From the NCBI RefSeq assembly GCF_030408595.1, contig NZ_CP047080.1, positions 738,501 through 802,500 of the forward strand: 64,000 bases of DNA, in the 5' to 3' direction. Every line of letters starts with the position of its first letter. Position 1 is the stretch's first letter. A program made the position numbers and the translations under genes. The notes beneath the pieces are model-generated. The model had not been told where the DNA came from and searched no databases. It saw only the letters and a list, made by a program, of their open reading frames with translations. Origin of the DNA: Corynebacterium canis (GTDB lineage Bacteria > Actinomycetota > Actinomycetes > Mycobacteriales > Mycobacteriaceae). This document shows positions 23,977 to 33,253 of this stretch, one piece after another.

Positions 23977-25539
23977 TTAGGCCTGCTCCTCGCCGCCCTT
24001 TCCGTCCTCGCCGCCCTTGTCCTTCGGTTCGTCACCGGAAGCCTTGTCGCTGGGCTCGTCCGCCCCAGACCCAGACTCGCCGGACGTAGTCTCACCAGCT
24101 CCAGACCCAGACTCGCCGGCCCCAGGCTCACCGGCCCCAGGCTCACCAGCCCCAGACCCAGCATCCTCGGCCTTTTTCTTGTCGGCCTCCGCGGCGAGCA
24201 TTTTTTCCAGCGCATCGATTTCGGCGATGGGGTCGAAGGAATCGCTTTCGGCGAGCAGACCGTCGATAAACTCGGCGGAGTTGTCCAGGTCGGCGGCGAC
24301 GGGCAGGAAGTCCGGGTGGTCCCAGATCTTGTCGCGGCGCTCCGCCCCGACCGCCACCGTGACGCGACGCCACAGCTCCAAGGCTTCGCTCACCTTCGGG
24401 GTGGCAAATTCAATGCCCACAACCTTCGAGAAAGCGTGTTCGGCTGAACCGCCGGTGGCACGGCGGCGTCGCCAAGCTTGGTTCATGGCCACGGTAGAAG
24501 GAATGCGCTTGCTGAGCGCCTCGGTGACCACGTATTCGACCCAACCTTCGATAAGCGCGAGCAGCGTTTCCAGGCGGGACGTGGCGCTGGCGTTGCGGGA
24601 CGAAATCCGCGGGGAGAAGTCGATGTCTTGCAGCTGGGCCATCATGTCCTGCAGCTGATTCATATCGCCTTCGAGGTTGATTTCGCGCAGCGCCTCCTCC
24701 ACGTGGGAGGAATCCATTTCCAGCCCCGCCGCGTATTCCTCAACGGAGGCAATAAGCCGTTCTACCAGCCACGGAACGTGTTTGAACAAGCGCTGGCGGG
24801 CGGCCTCCAAGGCGCACAGGTAGACCATGGCGTCCTGCGGCGGCACGGGCAGGTCCTTGGTCATTTTCGCCATGTGTGCGGGCAGGATCGCAATGGTCCC
24901 CGCCGGCGCCACCGGCACCCCGAAATCGGATCCGGAAAGCGCCTGCGTGGCCAGCTCGCCAAGGTCGCGCCCTAGTTCGACTCCGACCTGCATGCTGGAC
25001 ATCTGTTGCATCATGCTGGCGGCGGCGTTGAGCATATCGCGCGCTTCCTCCGGCACGTTATCCAGCTGCGATTCGTTCATACGTTTGGCCACCGGCGTGA
25101 CCATCCGCTTCCAGGTGGGCAGCGTCTTGTGTAGCCAATCCAGGGCGTTCCACGCTTCGACGCGGCTGCCGGAGGTGGGCAAAATGGTGGAGTCGTCGAG
25201 CCAGAGCTCCACGAGCTGGACGGCCTCCTCCATGGCGGCGCGGTCCGATTCCTTAATCGGCGGCACATTGCCAATACTTCGTTCGGCCGTACGTTCGGCG
25301 ATATTGTAGTTGACGGGGCTGCCCGGTTCCTGGTTGGCAAAGCTGGAGCCAATGCCGGACAGCATCTGGCCGACTTGGTTCAATATATCGCCGAATCCGC
25401 CGTCGCCAGGGCCGGAACCGGAGCCAGTGAATCCGCCGCCGTTTCCGAAACCGAAAATGCTAAACGGATTCTGGTTATTGCGGCGATCTTCGTCATCGTC
25501 ATCGTTGTTGGGGTTAAAACCGAAGCCGTTGTTATTCAT
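23977..25539 (-). CDS. DUF2342 (zincin-like) protein lacking the HExxH motif
   Basis: A 520-residue protein with an Asn/Asp/Gly-rich N-terminus, a central alpha-helical domain and an acidic Gly/Ser/Glu-rich tail (repeats of GAGEPGAGE). The central domain resembles the actinobacterial zinc-dependent metalloprotease-like family DUF2342 (Rv3195 position). At the place of the active-site helix the sequence reads CALEAARQRLFKHVPWL, so both histidines of HExxH are missing and zinc catalysis is unlikely. The ATG at 25539 (MNNNGFGFNPN) has GGA upstream; a TTG three codons earlier is possible. It is divergent from the PDZ-Lon protease gene. Confidence 0.75.
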   Translation of the reverse strand: MNNNGFGFNPNNDDDDEDRRNNQNPFSIFGFGNGGGFTGSGSGPGDGGFGDILNQVGQMLSGIGSSFANQEPGSPVNYNIAERTAERSIGNVPPIKESDRAAMEEAVQLVELWLDDSTILPTSGSRVEAWNALDWLHKTLPTWKRMVTPVAKRMNESQLDNVPEEARDMLNAAASMMQQMSSMQVGVELGRDLGELATQALSGSDFGVPVAPAGTIAILPAHMAKMTKDLPVPPQDAMVYLCALEAARQRLFKHVPWLVERLIASVEEYAAGLEMDSSHVEEALREINLEGDMNQLQDMMAQLQDIDFSPRISSRNASATSRLETLLALIEGWVEYVVTEALSKRIPSTVAMNQAWRRRRATGGSAEHAFSKVVGIEFATPKVSEALELWRRVTVAVGAERRDKIWDHPDFLPVAADLDNSAEFIDGLLAESDSFDPIAEIDALEKMLAAEADKKKAEDAGSGAGEPGAGEPGAGESGSGAGETTSGESGSGADEPSDKASGDEPKDKGGEDGKGGEEQA

Positions 25540-25620
25540 GGTTTCCAACGTACCGTGGTTGAGCTACAGAAACTATGCATCTGCGGGACGCTGTGAGCGA
25601 ACACGGTAGGGTAGTGCCCT

Positions 25621-26697
25621 GTGAAACTCCTTCGTACTTTCCTGTGGGGCGCGTTGCCGGTTGCCGCTTTTACTACGCTGGTGGTTGCGGACCATATTCC
25701 GGGGACGGATATTCCGTTGACCGTGCCATATGCGGCCGAGGGGCCCGGCCCTAGCTTTAATACGCTCGGCGACGTTGACGGGGTTGAGGTAGTCGATATT
25801 GAGGGTGCCGACGTCGATGACACCCACGGTAACCTGAACATGACCACCGTTTCCGTGCGTCACGGCATGTCTTTATCCCAGGCGATCGTGCGTTGGCTGA
25901 CCACGGATGACACCTTGGTGCCCATCGAGCAGATTTTCCCACCCGAGCTCACGGAAGAGGAAGTGCGTAACCAAAACTCGATGGCGTTTTCCGCCTCGGG
26001 TTCCACGGCGACGCTGGCCGCCATGCAATACCTGCAGCGGCCGGTGGAGGTGACGGTGGCGGAGGTGCAACAGGATTCCGCCGCGGCGAGGGTGATTGCC
26101 TCCGGCGACGTGATTACCAGCATCGATGGCATTCCCACGGATAAGCCGGCGTTGGTGCGCGCGTTTGTGCAGAAGCATAAGCCGGGCGACACGGTGCGGG
26201 TGGGCCTGCGTAAGGATTCCGACGCCGCGAAGGAAGGCGAGAAGGGCGCCGCCACCACCGTCGAGGTAAAGCTGGGCAAGCATCCGGATGACCCGAATGT
26301 GGCACTGCTGGGTGTGACCATGACCACGCAGCCGGCGGATGGGGTGCGCGTGAAATACAACCTGGAGGAGGTTGGCGGGCCGAGCGCCGGGTTGATGTTT
26401 ACGCTCGCGGTGATAGATAAGCTCAGCCCCGGCGATTTGAACGGCGGCAAGTTTGTGGCGGGTACCGGCACGATTTCGGAGGACGGCAAGGTCGGCCCGA
26501 TCGGCGGCATCGAGCACAAGGTGCGCTCGGCGCAGGGCCTGGGCGCGGAGGTGTTCCTGGCGCCGGAGGCCAATTGCAAGGAGGCGGTGAGCCGCGACAC
26601 CGGCGATATGGTTGTGCTGAAAATCACAGACCTGGATCAGGCGATCCAGCAATTGAAAAACTATTCGGATGGCGCGGAGGTGGAGACCTGCTCCTGA
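25621..26697 (+). CDS. PDZ domain Lon-like serine protease (YlbL/Rv3194c type)
   Basis: A 358-residue protein with an N-terminal membrane anchor (LLRTFLWGALPVAAFTTLVV), a PDZ domain from about residue 135 (AEVQQDSAAARVIASGD, then VITSIDGIPTD), and a C-terminal Lon/S16 protease domain. Within the last are the serine in GGPSAGLMF (Ser255) and the lysine in GIEHKVRSAQ (Lys300), which form the Ser-Lys dyad. It should degrade substrates at the outer face of the membrane. The start is GTG at 25621. Its 3' end overlaps the convergent lipoprotein gene by 37 bases. Confidence 0.88.
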   Translation: MKLLRTFLWGALPVAAFTTLVVADHIPGTDIPLTVPYAAEGPGPSFNTLGDVDGVEVVDIEGADVDDTHGNLNMTTVSVRHGMSLSQAIVRWLTTDDTLVPIEQIFPPELTEEEVRNQNSMAFSASGSTATLAAMQYLQRPVEVTVAEVQQDSAAARVIASGDVITSIDGIPTDKPALVRAFVQKHKPGDTVRVGLRKDSDAAKEGEKGAATTVEVKLGKHPDDPNVALLGVTMTTQPADGVRVKYNLEEVGGPSAGLMFTLAVIDKLSPGDLNGGKFVAGTGTISEDGKVGPIGGIEHKVRSAQGLGAEVFLAPEANCKEAVSRDTGDMVVLKITDLDQAIQQLKNYSDGAEVETCS

Positions 26698-27335
26698 TCC
26701 GTGGTGGATTCGGAGTCCTTATCCGGGTCGCTGACCAGCCCGAGTTTGATGATCCGGTCTTTGGGCTCTTCCTTTTCCGAGCTCATCATCTGCTGCATCA
26801 CTAGGCCCTTGTCCGTGTCCACCACGGTGATCACGGCCGTGGAGCCGAGGGAGGACCAGCCGACGAGCCTATTGCCGTCGCGCTCCACGATGCGGGAGCT
26901 GTCCAGGCCGGTGAGCAGCTGGGTGGTGGTCAGCGCCTTGTTTTCGGATTCGAAAAACTGGAATTGCCCAACCTCCGGGCCCGAGCATTGCAGGGACTTA
27001 TCGACGCCCCCGGGCATGCACGTTTCCAATTGATCGAACAGGGATTTCGGGGCTAAGGACCCGAAACGTTCATAGGCCTTGGCCACAGTATCGTCGTGCT
27101 TCCCCCTGGTGGAAGGGGTCTTGGAGGCGCTGGTTTTATCCGAGGCATCCGAGGCGTCGGTGGTCTCCGCGGAGCTGGACTCCCCGGTCTTATCCGCCCC
27201 AGACGTGGTGGGGCTGGCCGTGCTATTGGTGGAGGTGGGGGAGGGTTCGGGGCCGTCACCAGGCGTGCAGCCGGTCAGCGCGCACGCCAGCGCGCCCACC
27301 GCGAATGCTGAAACCCACAAGCGATTGTGCAACAC
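26661..27335 (-). CDS. lipoprotein of unknown function
   Basis: A 224-residue protein with a signal peptide and lipobox (ALACALTGC, cysteine near residue 23), a long Ser/Thr/Pro-rich linker (residues 25-75), and a globular domain with SLFDQLETCMPGG and LQCSGPE that may form a disulfide. It should be lipid-anchored on the outside of the membrane. The GTG at 27335 has AGGAG eight bases upstream; a TTG one codon later is possible. It shares 37 bases with the convergent protease gene. No enzymatic motif is visible. Confidence 0.7.
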   Translation of the reverse strand: MLHNRLWVSAFAVGALACALTGCTPGDGPEPSPTSTNSTASPTTSGADKTGESSSAETTDASDASDKTSASKTPSTRGKHDDTVAKAYERFGSLAPKSLFDQLETCMPGGVDKSLQCSGPEVGQFQFFESENKALTTTQLLTGLDSSRIVERDGNRLVGWSSLGSTAVITVVDTDKGLVMQQMMSSEKEEPKDRIIKLGLVSDPDKDSESTTDQEQVSTSAPSE

Positions 27336-27386
27336 TTCTTTTACTCCTGGCTAGCCAATAACAGGGTCAAGTACCGTACCTCAAAT

Positions 27387-27896
27387 CTACAGTTCGACCT
27401 CGTCAAGTGTGTACCGCAGGGCAGCAATCACCCCAGGAGCCACACCTGTGCCACCGCGTAACTCCACATTGTCTTCGGCGAATGGTTCGTCTAATTCCGC
27501 CTCCGACGGACGCAATTGCAACAATGTTTGATCCACCCCGCCGCGCAGCACCCCGGAGAACAAACGTGCGGGCTGGGTTTCCGTCGGGGCATCCGGGGAA
27601 GCGAACAAGATCTCCTGCGCCAAGATCACGCCGGCGACCTCCTCCGGCCATGCCAGCTGCGAGATAAAGTCGCCGAGCTCATCGCTGCCGCCTTCCAGGT
27701 GCGCCGGAATCCCATCTTGGACCACCAACGCTAAGGGCGCCGCATCGTCTTCGGCAGGCAGGGCGTCGATAAGCAAAGCGCTGGGCACGAGCGCAAACAG
27801 AGTCGGAGGAGCATCCCAGCCCTCCGCGTGCACGAACTCCACGGCCTCCAACATTGCCTTGTTGAGTGCTTGAATAGTTAAGTCTGAAGCATTCAT
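27387..27896 (-). CDS. PPA1309 family protein
   Basis: A 169-residue acidic soluble protein (reads MNASDLTIQALNKAMLEAVE). Its sequence (AEGWDAPPTLFALVP, LAWPEEVAGVILAQEILF, LRYTLDEVEL at the end) and its position divergent from the UPF0182 gene match the actinobacterial PPA1309 family of unknown function. The ATG at 27896 has AAGGA upstream; an ATG five codons earlier is in frame but overlaps that site. Confidence 0.78.
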   Translation of the reverse strand: MNASDLTIQALNKAMLEAVEFVHAEGWDAPPTLFALVPSALLIDALPAEDDAAPLALVVQDGIPAHLEGGSDELGDFISQLAWPEEVAGVILAQEILFASPDAPTETQPARLFSGVLRGGVDQTLLQLRPSEAELDEPFAEDNVELRGGTGVAPGVIAALRYTLDEVEL

Positions 27897-27971
27897 CAAA
27901 ATTCCTTGCATTACGGTTCCTGCGTAGAGTAGTGAGGATACCTGGCACCATCACCCCATAAGGAGTTGGAG

Positions 27972-30947
27972 TTGGCTACCGGCCTTACACCACCCGTGAA
28001 ACGACCACCTCGCGTGATCAGCTTCCTCATCGCAACAGTGTTCCTGTTGGTATTTATCGTCCCATGGCTCGTCGGCTACTACACCGACTGGTTATGGTTC
28101 GGCGAGGTGCAATTCCGTGGTGTCTTCACAACAGTCCTTGTCACCCGCATGCTACTCTTCCTCGCCTTCGGCGCGGTGGCGGCGGCGATTTCCTGGTTCG
28201 CCGGCTATCTGGTGATCCGCAATCGCCCCGAGCATTTGTTCGGTTTGGACCCGGAGCACCCGATCGTGGCCTTCCGCGCCAGCGCCGAAGCGGGCCTGCG
28301 GAAAGCGCTGCTGTTCCTGCCGCTGACCATCGGCGTGCTCGCCGGCCTCGTGGGGCAAAGCAATTGGCGCACGGTGCAAATGTTCCTGCACGGCGGTGAC
28401 TTTGGGCAGCAAGACCCGCAATTCCACATGGATTACGGCTTCTACGCCTTTACACTGCCGTTTCTGCGGCTGCTCACAAACTCGTTTTCCGCGCTGCTGG
28501 TGGTGGCCTTCTTTATCGCCCTGATCGGGCACTACGTATTTGGCAGCATCCGGGTGGGCAACCAGGCGCTCGGGCAGCGCGGCCACGTGTCCAACGCCGC
28601 GCGCATTCAGCTCACGGTGACCGCCGGGCTGTGGATGCTGGTCAAGCTTGCCTCCTATTGGCTGGATCGCTTCGACCTGCTCAATGTGCGCAACGATATT
28701 TTCACCGGCGCCGGGTTTACCGCCATTCACGCCGTGCTGCCCGCCAAGATCATCCTGATGGTGATCGCGCTGGTGGTGGCGTTGGCGTTCTTCTCCGCCG
28801 TGGTGCTGAAAGATCTGCGCATCCCCGCGCTGGCCACCGGTTTGATGGTGCTGAGTGCGCTCGTGCTGGGCAACGGTTGGCCGCTCATGGTGGAGGAATT
28901 CTCGGTAAAGCCGAACCGCGCCTCCAAGGAAGCGGAGTTTATTTCGCGCAATATTCAGGCGACGCGGTTCGCGTACGGGATCACCAATGACAAGGTGAAC
29001 TACGTAAAGAACTGGGGTGCGAATAAAGACGCGAAAGAAGAGCGCGACCAGGTGGCTAACGACGCCGCCACGCTCTCCAATATTCGCCTCCTTGATCCAG
29101 AAATCCTCTCCGCCACGTTCACCCAGCAACAGCAGCTGAAAAACTTCTACGGCTTCCCGAAAACCCTGACGGTGGACCGCTACACCGTGGACGGCGAATT
29201 GCGCGACTACGTGGTTGCCGCCCGCGAGCTTGACCCGCAATCCTTGAGTGAAAACCAGAAAAACTGGATCAACCGGCACACCGTGTACACGCACGGCAAT
29301 GGCATCGTCGCAGCCCCCGCCAATCAGGTGGACGAGGTGGCGCGCGACGTCGGCTCAACCCGCGGCGGCTACCCCGTGTACACCGTGTCCGACCTGCAGG
29401 CGCAAAGCGATAAGGAACGCGCCGAAAAGCTGGGCATTAAGGTGGACCAGCCGCGCGTGTATTACGGCCCGGTGATCTCCAATGTGGGCCCGCTCGAGGA
29501 TTACGCGATCGTCGGCGCGGCGGGTTCCGCCCCTGTCGAGTACGATACCGACGGCTCGAACTTCACCTACGATGGCAGTGGCGGCGTGGATATTTCCGGC
29601 ATGTTTAACCGGATTGCCTTCGCGCTGCGGTACCAGGAAATTAACATGGTGCTGTCCGACCGTATTGGCGATGATTCGAAAATTCTGTACCAGCGCGACC
29701 CCCGTGCCCGCGTGGAAAAGGTGGCACCGTGGCTGGAAACGGATAACACCACGTACCCCGCGGTTATCGACGGCCGCATCAAGTGGATCGTCGACGGCTA
29801 CACCACCCTGGACAGCCTCCCGTACGCTTCCCGCACGAACCTCAATCAGGCGATTGTCGACGCCCAGACGGTCAACGGACAGCTGCAAAACCCCGTGGTC
29901 AACGAAGAAGTGGGTTATATCCGCAACTCCGTAAAAGCCGTGGTGGACGCCTACGACGGCACGGTGGAACTCTACGAATTCGACACCGAGGACCCGGTGC
30001 TCAAGGCCTGGCGGGGCGTGTTCCCCGATACCGTCAAGCCGAAGAGCGAAATCACCGACGATCTTATGGAGCACCTGCGGTACCCCGAAGACATGTTTAA
30101 AGTGCAGCGGGAAATGATCTCCCGCTACCACGTCGACGATGCCGGCGTGTTCTTTACCAACGATGCCTTCTGGTCCGTGCCGGGCGACCCCAACTCCAAG
30201 GAAAAAACCGACGACGAGCGGACCCCGAACCAGCCGCCCTACTACGTTGTTGCCGCCGACCCGGAAACCGGCAAACCCAGCTTCCAGCTGATCACGCCGT
30301 TCCGCGGGCTGAAGCGCGAATTCCTGGCGGCGCACATGTCCGCCAGCTCCGACCCGGATACCTACGGCCGCCTGACTGTCCGCGTGCTGCCCACGGAAAC
30401 CCAAACCCAGGGCCCGAAGCAGGCGCAGGACACCATGATGTCCTCTGACCAGATCGCCCGCGACCGCAGCCTCTGGCAGGACACCAACGACATTAAAAAC
30501 GGCAACCTGCTCACCCTGCCGGTTGGCGACGGCCAAATCCTCTACGTGGAACCCATCTACTCACAGCGCAAAGGCCAAACCTCCGCCTTCCCCAAGCTGC
30601 TGCGCGTACTGGTCTCCTACGACGGCAAGGTAGGCTACGCGCCCACCATCGCCGAGGCCCTCAGCCAGGTGGGTATCGACCCGAAGGAAGCCTCCGATCT
30701 CGCCGAATCCGAAGTGGAAGCCGGGGAAACCAAAGACCCCGAATCCGGCGACACCGCAGCGGACGACAAGCAGCAAGACAAATCCAAGGACTCCTCGACG
30801 ACCTCGCAGGACCAAGCATCCCGCGTCGAGGCGATCAACAAGGCGCTGCAAAAGGTCGAACAAGCACGAAACGGCAGCTTCGAAGAATTCGGCAAGGCGC
30901 TTGACGAACTAGACAAGGCCATCAAGGACTACCAAGACCATCAGTAA
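27972..30947 (+). CDS. UPF0182 family large membrane protein
   Basis: A 991-residue protein. The first 310 residues hold seven hydrophobic helices (for example FLIATVFLLVFIVPWLVGYY and IILMVIALVVALAFFSAVV), then a very large domain follows that is predicted to be outside the cell (for example FYGFPKTLTVDRYTVDGE, YYVVAADPETGK), and a coiled, acidic tail after residue 915. This is the actinobacterial and cyanobacterial UPF0182 family; function is unknown. I prefer the TTG at 27972 (MATGLTPPVKRPP) because AAGGAG lies six bases upstream; the TTG at 27966 abuts that site. Confidence 0.88.
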   Translation: MATGLTPPVKRPPRVISFLIATVFLLVFIVPWLVGYYTDWLWFGEVQFRGVFTTVLVTRMLLFLAFGAVAAAISWFAGYLVIRNRPEHLFGLDPEHPIVAFRASAEAGLRKALLFLPLTIGVLAGLVGQSNWRTVQMFLHGGDFGQQDPQFHMDYGFYAFTLPFLRLLTNSFSALLVVAFFIALIGHYVFGSIRVGNQALGQRGHVSNAARIQLTVTAGLWMLVKLASYWLDRFDLLNVRNDIFTGAGFTAIHAVLPAKIILMVIALVVALAFFSAVVLKDLRIPALATGLMVLSALVLGNGWPLMVEEFSVKPNRASKEAEFISRNIQATRFAYGITNDKVNYVKNWGANKDAKEERDQVANDAATLSNIRLLDPEILSATFTQQQQLKNFYGFPKTLTVDRYTVDGELRDYVVAARELDPQSLSENQKNWINRHTVYTHGNGIVAAPANQVDEVARDVGSTRGGYPVYTVSDLQAQSDKERAEKLGIKVDQPRVYYGPVISNVGPLEDYAIVGAAGSAPVEYDTDGSNFTYDGSGGVDISGMFNRIAFALRYQEINMVLSDRIGDDSKILYQRDPRARVEKVAPWLETDNTTYPAVIDGRIKWIVDGYTTLDSLPYASRTNLNQAIVDAQTVNGQLQNPVVNEEVGYIRNSVKAVVDAYDGTVELYEFDTEDPVLKAWRGVFPDTVKPKSEITDDLMEHLRYPEDMFKVQREMISRYHVDDAGVFFTNDAFWSVPGDPNSKEKTDDERTPNQPPYYVVAADPETGKPSFQLITPFRGLKREFLAAHMSASSDPDTYGRLTVRVLPTETQTQGPKQAQDTMMSSDQIARDRSLWQDTNDIKNGNLLTLPVGDGQILYVEPIYSQRKGQTSAFPKLLRVLVSYDGKVGYAPTIAEALSQVGIDPKEASDLAESEVEAGETKDPESGDTAADDKQQDKSKDSSTTSQDQASRVEAINKALQKVEQARNGSFEEFGKALDELDKAIKDYQDHQ

Positions 30948-30969
30948 AACCCAAGCTTAAACCCCGCAT

Positions 30970-30998
30970 TTGCGTGAAATTACACCAGTGTGTAAAGT
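30970..30998 (+). promoter_or_regulatory. candidate promoter of initiator tRNA
   Basis: TTGCGT (30970-30975) and TAAAGT (30993-30998) are separated by 17 bases, about 45 bases upstream of the tRNA. The spacing is typical for a housekeeping sigma factor. Confidence 0.4.
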
Positions 30999-31044
30999 AA
31001 CTCATCGTTGCCGCGAAACACGGTAACGGTGAATAATCACCCGA

Positions 31045-31118
31045 CGCGGGGTGGAGCAGCTCGGTAGCTCGCTGGGCTCATAACCCAGAGGTCGTAGGTT
31101 CGAATCCTGCCCCCGCTA
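31045..31118 (+). tRNA. initiator tRNA-fMet (CAU anticodon)
   Basis: A 74-base cloverleaf. The acceptor strands CGCGGGG and CCCCGCT leave the first pair C-U mismatched, as in initiator tRNAs. The D stem is GAGC/GCTC. The anticodon stem has three consecutive G-C pairs (CTGGG/CCCAG) around the loop CTCATAA with anticodon CAT, and the T stem and loop are GTAGG TTCGAAT CCTGC. The discriminator base is A and CCA is not encoded. The unpaired first position plus the GGG/CCC stem identify the initiator form. Confidence 0.95.
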
Positions 31119-31126
31119 CGAAATTG

Positions 31127-31160
31127 AAACCCCCGGTTCGCACACGCGGACCGGGGGTTT
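31127..31160 (+). terminator. hairpin terminator after initiator tRNA
   Basis: An 11-bp perfect stem, AAACCCCCGGT (31127-31137) with ACCGGGGGTTT (31150-31160), and a 12-base loop begins nine bases after the tRNA. The 3' arm ends in TTT, fitting an intrinsic terminator. Confidence 0.75.
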
Positions 31161-31282
31161 CCTGCGTGTGGGGGGTAGGGCGGGGGAGCAGCTCGGCGAC
31201 AATCACGCCGGAAAGCTCGGCGGCTTTCCGACCTCAATATCCCCGCACACAGCAAGGGTTTTTGTAAGGCTCCCCACGATAA

Positions 31283-31333
31283 GCAATCGCCCACATCAAA
31301 AACTGGCGAATGCTTCACACCAACTGCCGATAA
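31283..31333 (+). pseudogene. C-terminal remnant of an IS5-type transposase
   Basis: The plus strand reads AIAHIKNWRMLHTNCR then stop. That matches the conserved C-terminal helix of IS5-group transposases and is close to EQAIAHIKNWRILHNDCR in the decayed transposase at 39.2-40.0 kb. Nothing upstream continues the frame, so it is a short relic next to the tRNA. Confidence 0.65.
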
Positions 31334-31499
31334 CCTCCTAGGTTGCGCAGTGATTTGGTCATTTCGCTGTCTTTTGTTTGTTGATCAGCGGTGGCGCTTG
31401 CAGCGGTGGCGCTAGTGCCGTGTGGGGTGCGGCTCAATCAGTCCGGACGCCAGCCGCCGCATCCTCGTCTCCTGCGCACAGTGTGAATATTTTTAAAAT

Positions 31500-31860
31500 C
31501 ATCAGGCCCTGTCGAATCTGCCTCAGGCACATGTAACATGGCCGTTTCGCGTTCCTGCGGAAACAGCGCCCCAATCACCTCGGTGTGTCGAATCTGCCTG
31601 AGCGCGGAAAATCGTCGGCTGATTTCGGCCCCCAAACCACCACACAACATCAATGAGTTGTGCGCGTCCACAGAACCGCACGAGACCAAGAGCGCACCGA
31701 TCCCGACATGGCCTTTCCGTAGATGCAAAGTCGAATGTTTCCTAACCATCGGCCGTTCCAAATCTGCCTCAGGCAGATCTGACAGTGCGAGTTCAGCGTC
31801 TTGCGGAAACAACACCGCGCAGCGGCCGGCGTGTCGAATCTGCCTGACCAAAGCTGCGTG
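31500..31860. repeat. two alpha-type modular repeats downstream of the tRNA
   Basis: Hairpins ATCTGCCTCAGGCACAT (31516-31532) and ATCTGCCTCAGGCAGAT (31762-31778) are each followed by GCGTTCCTGCGGAAACA-like sequence and then by GTGTCGAATCTGCCTGA. The pattern is that of 20650-20770 and 7440-7530. Apart from these and the transposase relic, the stretch 31161-32080 shows no supported gene. Confidence 0.75.
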
Positions 31861-32095
31861 GGCCGGCGTGCGCTGCACAATGACCATGACAATGAAGCTT
31901 GATCGCCGGAGTCTGGGTACGCAGCGAATGTTGCTGCGGGATTTGGTGTATCGCTGCGTGGTTTCGATTGATCGACGGTGTCGACTTTGGGCAGCAATCG
32001 CAGCATTCAAATCATCGAGCCACGAAGGATGGGCACTAAGATAGGTTGCTATAAAGCTAGCAAGCTAGGTCCTTGCAACGATGGAGGTGGTTAGG

Positions 32096-33253
32096 GTGAC
32101 TGTGCGCGTTAATGTGGCCCCTGAGCTTCTCCGTTGGGCCATCCGTCGCAAGGGCTGGGATGAGGAGACTGCGTTACAGCATGCTCCTAAGCTTCGTGCC
32201 TGGCTCGCAGAAACTGAACGCCCCACGCTTAAACAATTAGAGAAGTTTGCCAAAGGCACCCACACGCCATTGGGATTGCTTTTTCTTCCGGAGCCGCCTG
32301 AAGAGGCTGTTCCAATTCCTGACATGAGAACTATGGGTAATCTCGGTGTCGAACAACCTTCGGCAGATCTTCTAGACACCATTTATCTGTGCCAGAGGCG
32401 CCAAGACTGGTATCGGGAATACGCGTTGCTAAACGGGTTTGAGAAGCTTTCCTTTGTGGGGTCTGTCACAGTAAATGCGCCGGTTGTTCTCGTAGCTGAG
32501 CAGATCCGTGGTGTTCTTGGTTTCGGCCTCGAAGAAAGGGCTGCGTTTCCCAATTGGGAACAGGCACTGCGGCAGTTAATCGACCGGATTGAGGATGCCG
32601 GAGTCTTGGTCATGGTGAATGGTGTTGTGGGGTCTAATACACATCGGAGATTAGATCCTAGTGAGTTTCGCGGTTTTGCATTGGCAGATCCGCTCGTACC
32701 GTTAATTTTTGTCAATGGTGCGGACACTAAGGCAGCACAGATCTTCACGTTGATCCACGAGTTGGCTCACATTTGGCTAGGTAATAGCGCGCTTTCCGAT
32801 GCTGCCATGACCGCGGGAGGGGGCCCAGAAGAAGAACTCTGGTGCAATCAAGTTGCTGCTGAAGTGCTCGTACCTATGACCGCATTGCTTGCAGATTTCG
32901 AGGGGAGTGTCACCGTCGACGAACTTGAACGTCTCGCCAAGTGCTACTGCGTCAGTACGTTGGTTGTACTCAAGCGGCTTTATGATGCTAACGCCATTTC
33001 CTGGGCTGAATACCTCAAGGCATATGAGACAGAAAAGCAGCGCGTAATGGATATCTTAGCGGAGAGGCGCCGAGACAAGGGCGGCGGAAACTACTACTAC
33101 ACCCAACCCCTTCGGCTTAGTCGAACCTTTTCGCGCGCCGTAGTCGAGAGTGCTTTCGAGGGCTCTACCTCTTACCGAGAGGCATATCAATTGCTCGGAA
33201 CGAAGAAACGTACAACGTTTGAGAATCTAGCCGAGGAATTGGGTGTCGCATAA
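32096..33253 (+). CDS. XRE/ImmA-IrrE family metallopeptidase (antitoxin-like)
   Basis: A 385-residue protein. The N-terminus (about residues 1-60, VAPELLRWAIRRKGWDEETA) is a helix-turn-helix of the XRE type, and a central ImmA/IrrE zinc peptidase domain has LIHELAHIWLG (HExxH at residues 221-225). Such proteins cleave or bind repressors in phage and mobile elements, and act as the antitoxin partner of DUF4411 proteins. The GTG at 32096 has GGAGGT seven bases upstream, which itself overlaps the earlier ATG at 32081, so 32096 is preferred. It is translationally coupled to the DUF4411 gene (TAATG). Confidence 0.85.
   Translation: MTVRVNVAPELLRWAIRRKGWDEETALQHAPKLRAWLAETERPTLKQLEKFAKGTHTPLGLLFLPEPPEEAVPIPDMRTMGNLGVEQPSADLLDTIYLCQRRQDWYREYALLNGFEKLSFVGSVTVNAPVVLVAEQIRGVLGFGLEERAAFPNWEQALRQLIDRIEDAGVLVMVNGVVGSNTHRRLDPSEFRGFALADPLVPLIFVNGADTKAAQIFTLIHELAHIWLGNSALSDAAMTAGGGPEEELWCNQVAAEVLVPMTALLADFEGSVTVDELERLAKCYCVSTLVVLKRLYDANAISWAEYLKAYETEKQRVMDILAERRRDKGGGNYYYTQPLRLSRTFSRAVVESAFEGSTSYREAYQLLGTKKRTTFENLAEELGVA

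Noticed and set aside
24061..24180. Plus-strand Pro/Ser/Asp-rich protein over the DUF2342 tail
   Set aside because: It is the complementary reading of the GAGEPGAGE-type repeats of the minus-strand gene.
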